DNA from: Thermoplasmata archaeon
Lineage (GTDB): Archaea > Thermoplasmatota > Thermoplasmata > Thermoplasmatales > Thermoplasmataceae
DNA: 48,253 nucleotides
Assembly (NCBI GenBank): GCA_021817735.1
Contig: JAKAFX010000004.1
Location: 1 to 48,253 of the forward strand
Reading direction: 5' to 3'
Below the pieces are notes generated by a model that was not told the DNA's origin, made no database searches, and saw only the letters and a list, made by a program, of their open reading frames with translations. Made by a program: the position numbers and the translations under genes. Below, piece by piece: positions 48,139 to 48,253 of the stretch (the stretch's first letter is position 1; every line of letters begins with the position of its first letter).

Positions 48139-48253
48139 CTATTCCTTTTTCTTTTCCTTCTTAAAAGTACCCTCATTTTTGGTGATTATCACATAGACTC
48201 TTCTGCCTATGTATCTTCTCGGGATGTCTGCCTTTCCCGACATTCCTATTGGT
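48139..48253 (-). CDS. C-terminal end of a hypothetical protein (truncated by the window edge)
   Basis: Minus-strand open frame ...PIGMSGKADIPRRYIGRRVYVIITKNEGTFKKEKKKE* running off the right edge. Confidence 0.45.
   Translation of the reverse strand, partial: PIGMSGKADIPRRYIGRRVYVIITKNEGTFKKEKKKE

Noticed and set aside
47937-48176. Minus-strand ORF overlapping alba in another frame
   Set aside because: alba is unambiguous; this is an out-of-frame shadow. The real upstream gene end is the partial frame 48139-48253.
1-48253. CRISPR arrays, cas genes, restriction-modification or toxin-antitoxin systems
   Set aside because: No regularly spaced direct repeats and no defence-type protein motifs were seen on either strand.

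Overview
This 48 kb window appears to be chromosomal DNA from an archaeon, most likely an acidophilic member of the Thermoplasmata. The evidence is Alba, PriS, GatD/GatE, a GGPP-synthase-like prenyltransferase, TatA/TatC, an 11-subunit-type complex I operon without nuoEFG, and large secreted thermoplasmatal-type surface proteins. Most of it is ordinary core or metabolic gene content. It includes tRNA-Lys(CTT), tRNA-Gly(TCC), a 12-ORF nuo operon on the minus strand (nuoJ split) with two extra translationally coupled small genes, a MetF / split-MetE cluster, a rubrerythrin-DUF3501 pair, a VIT1-DUF211 pair, histidine ammonia-lyase, a bacterial-type ThrRS with an unusual Cys-rich insertion, an S53 (sedolisin) protease, a secreted lipase-like hydrolase, and lysine-catabolism-type enzymes. 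No CRISPR array, rRNA or intact mobile element was recognised. The best second-look items are the ThrRS zinc-ribbon-like insertion, the two uncharacterised genes coupled to nuoN, the possible IS605 relic/omega-RNA-like end at about 5.5-5.7 kb, and several inverted repeats in promoter or intergenic regions. All assignments come from reading the sequence and protein motifs; no database search was run.
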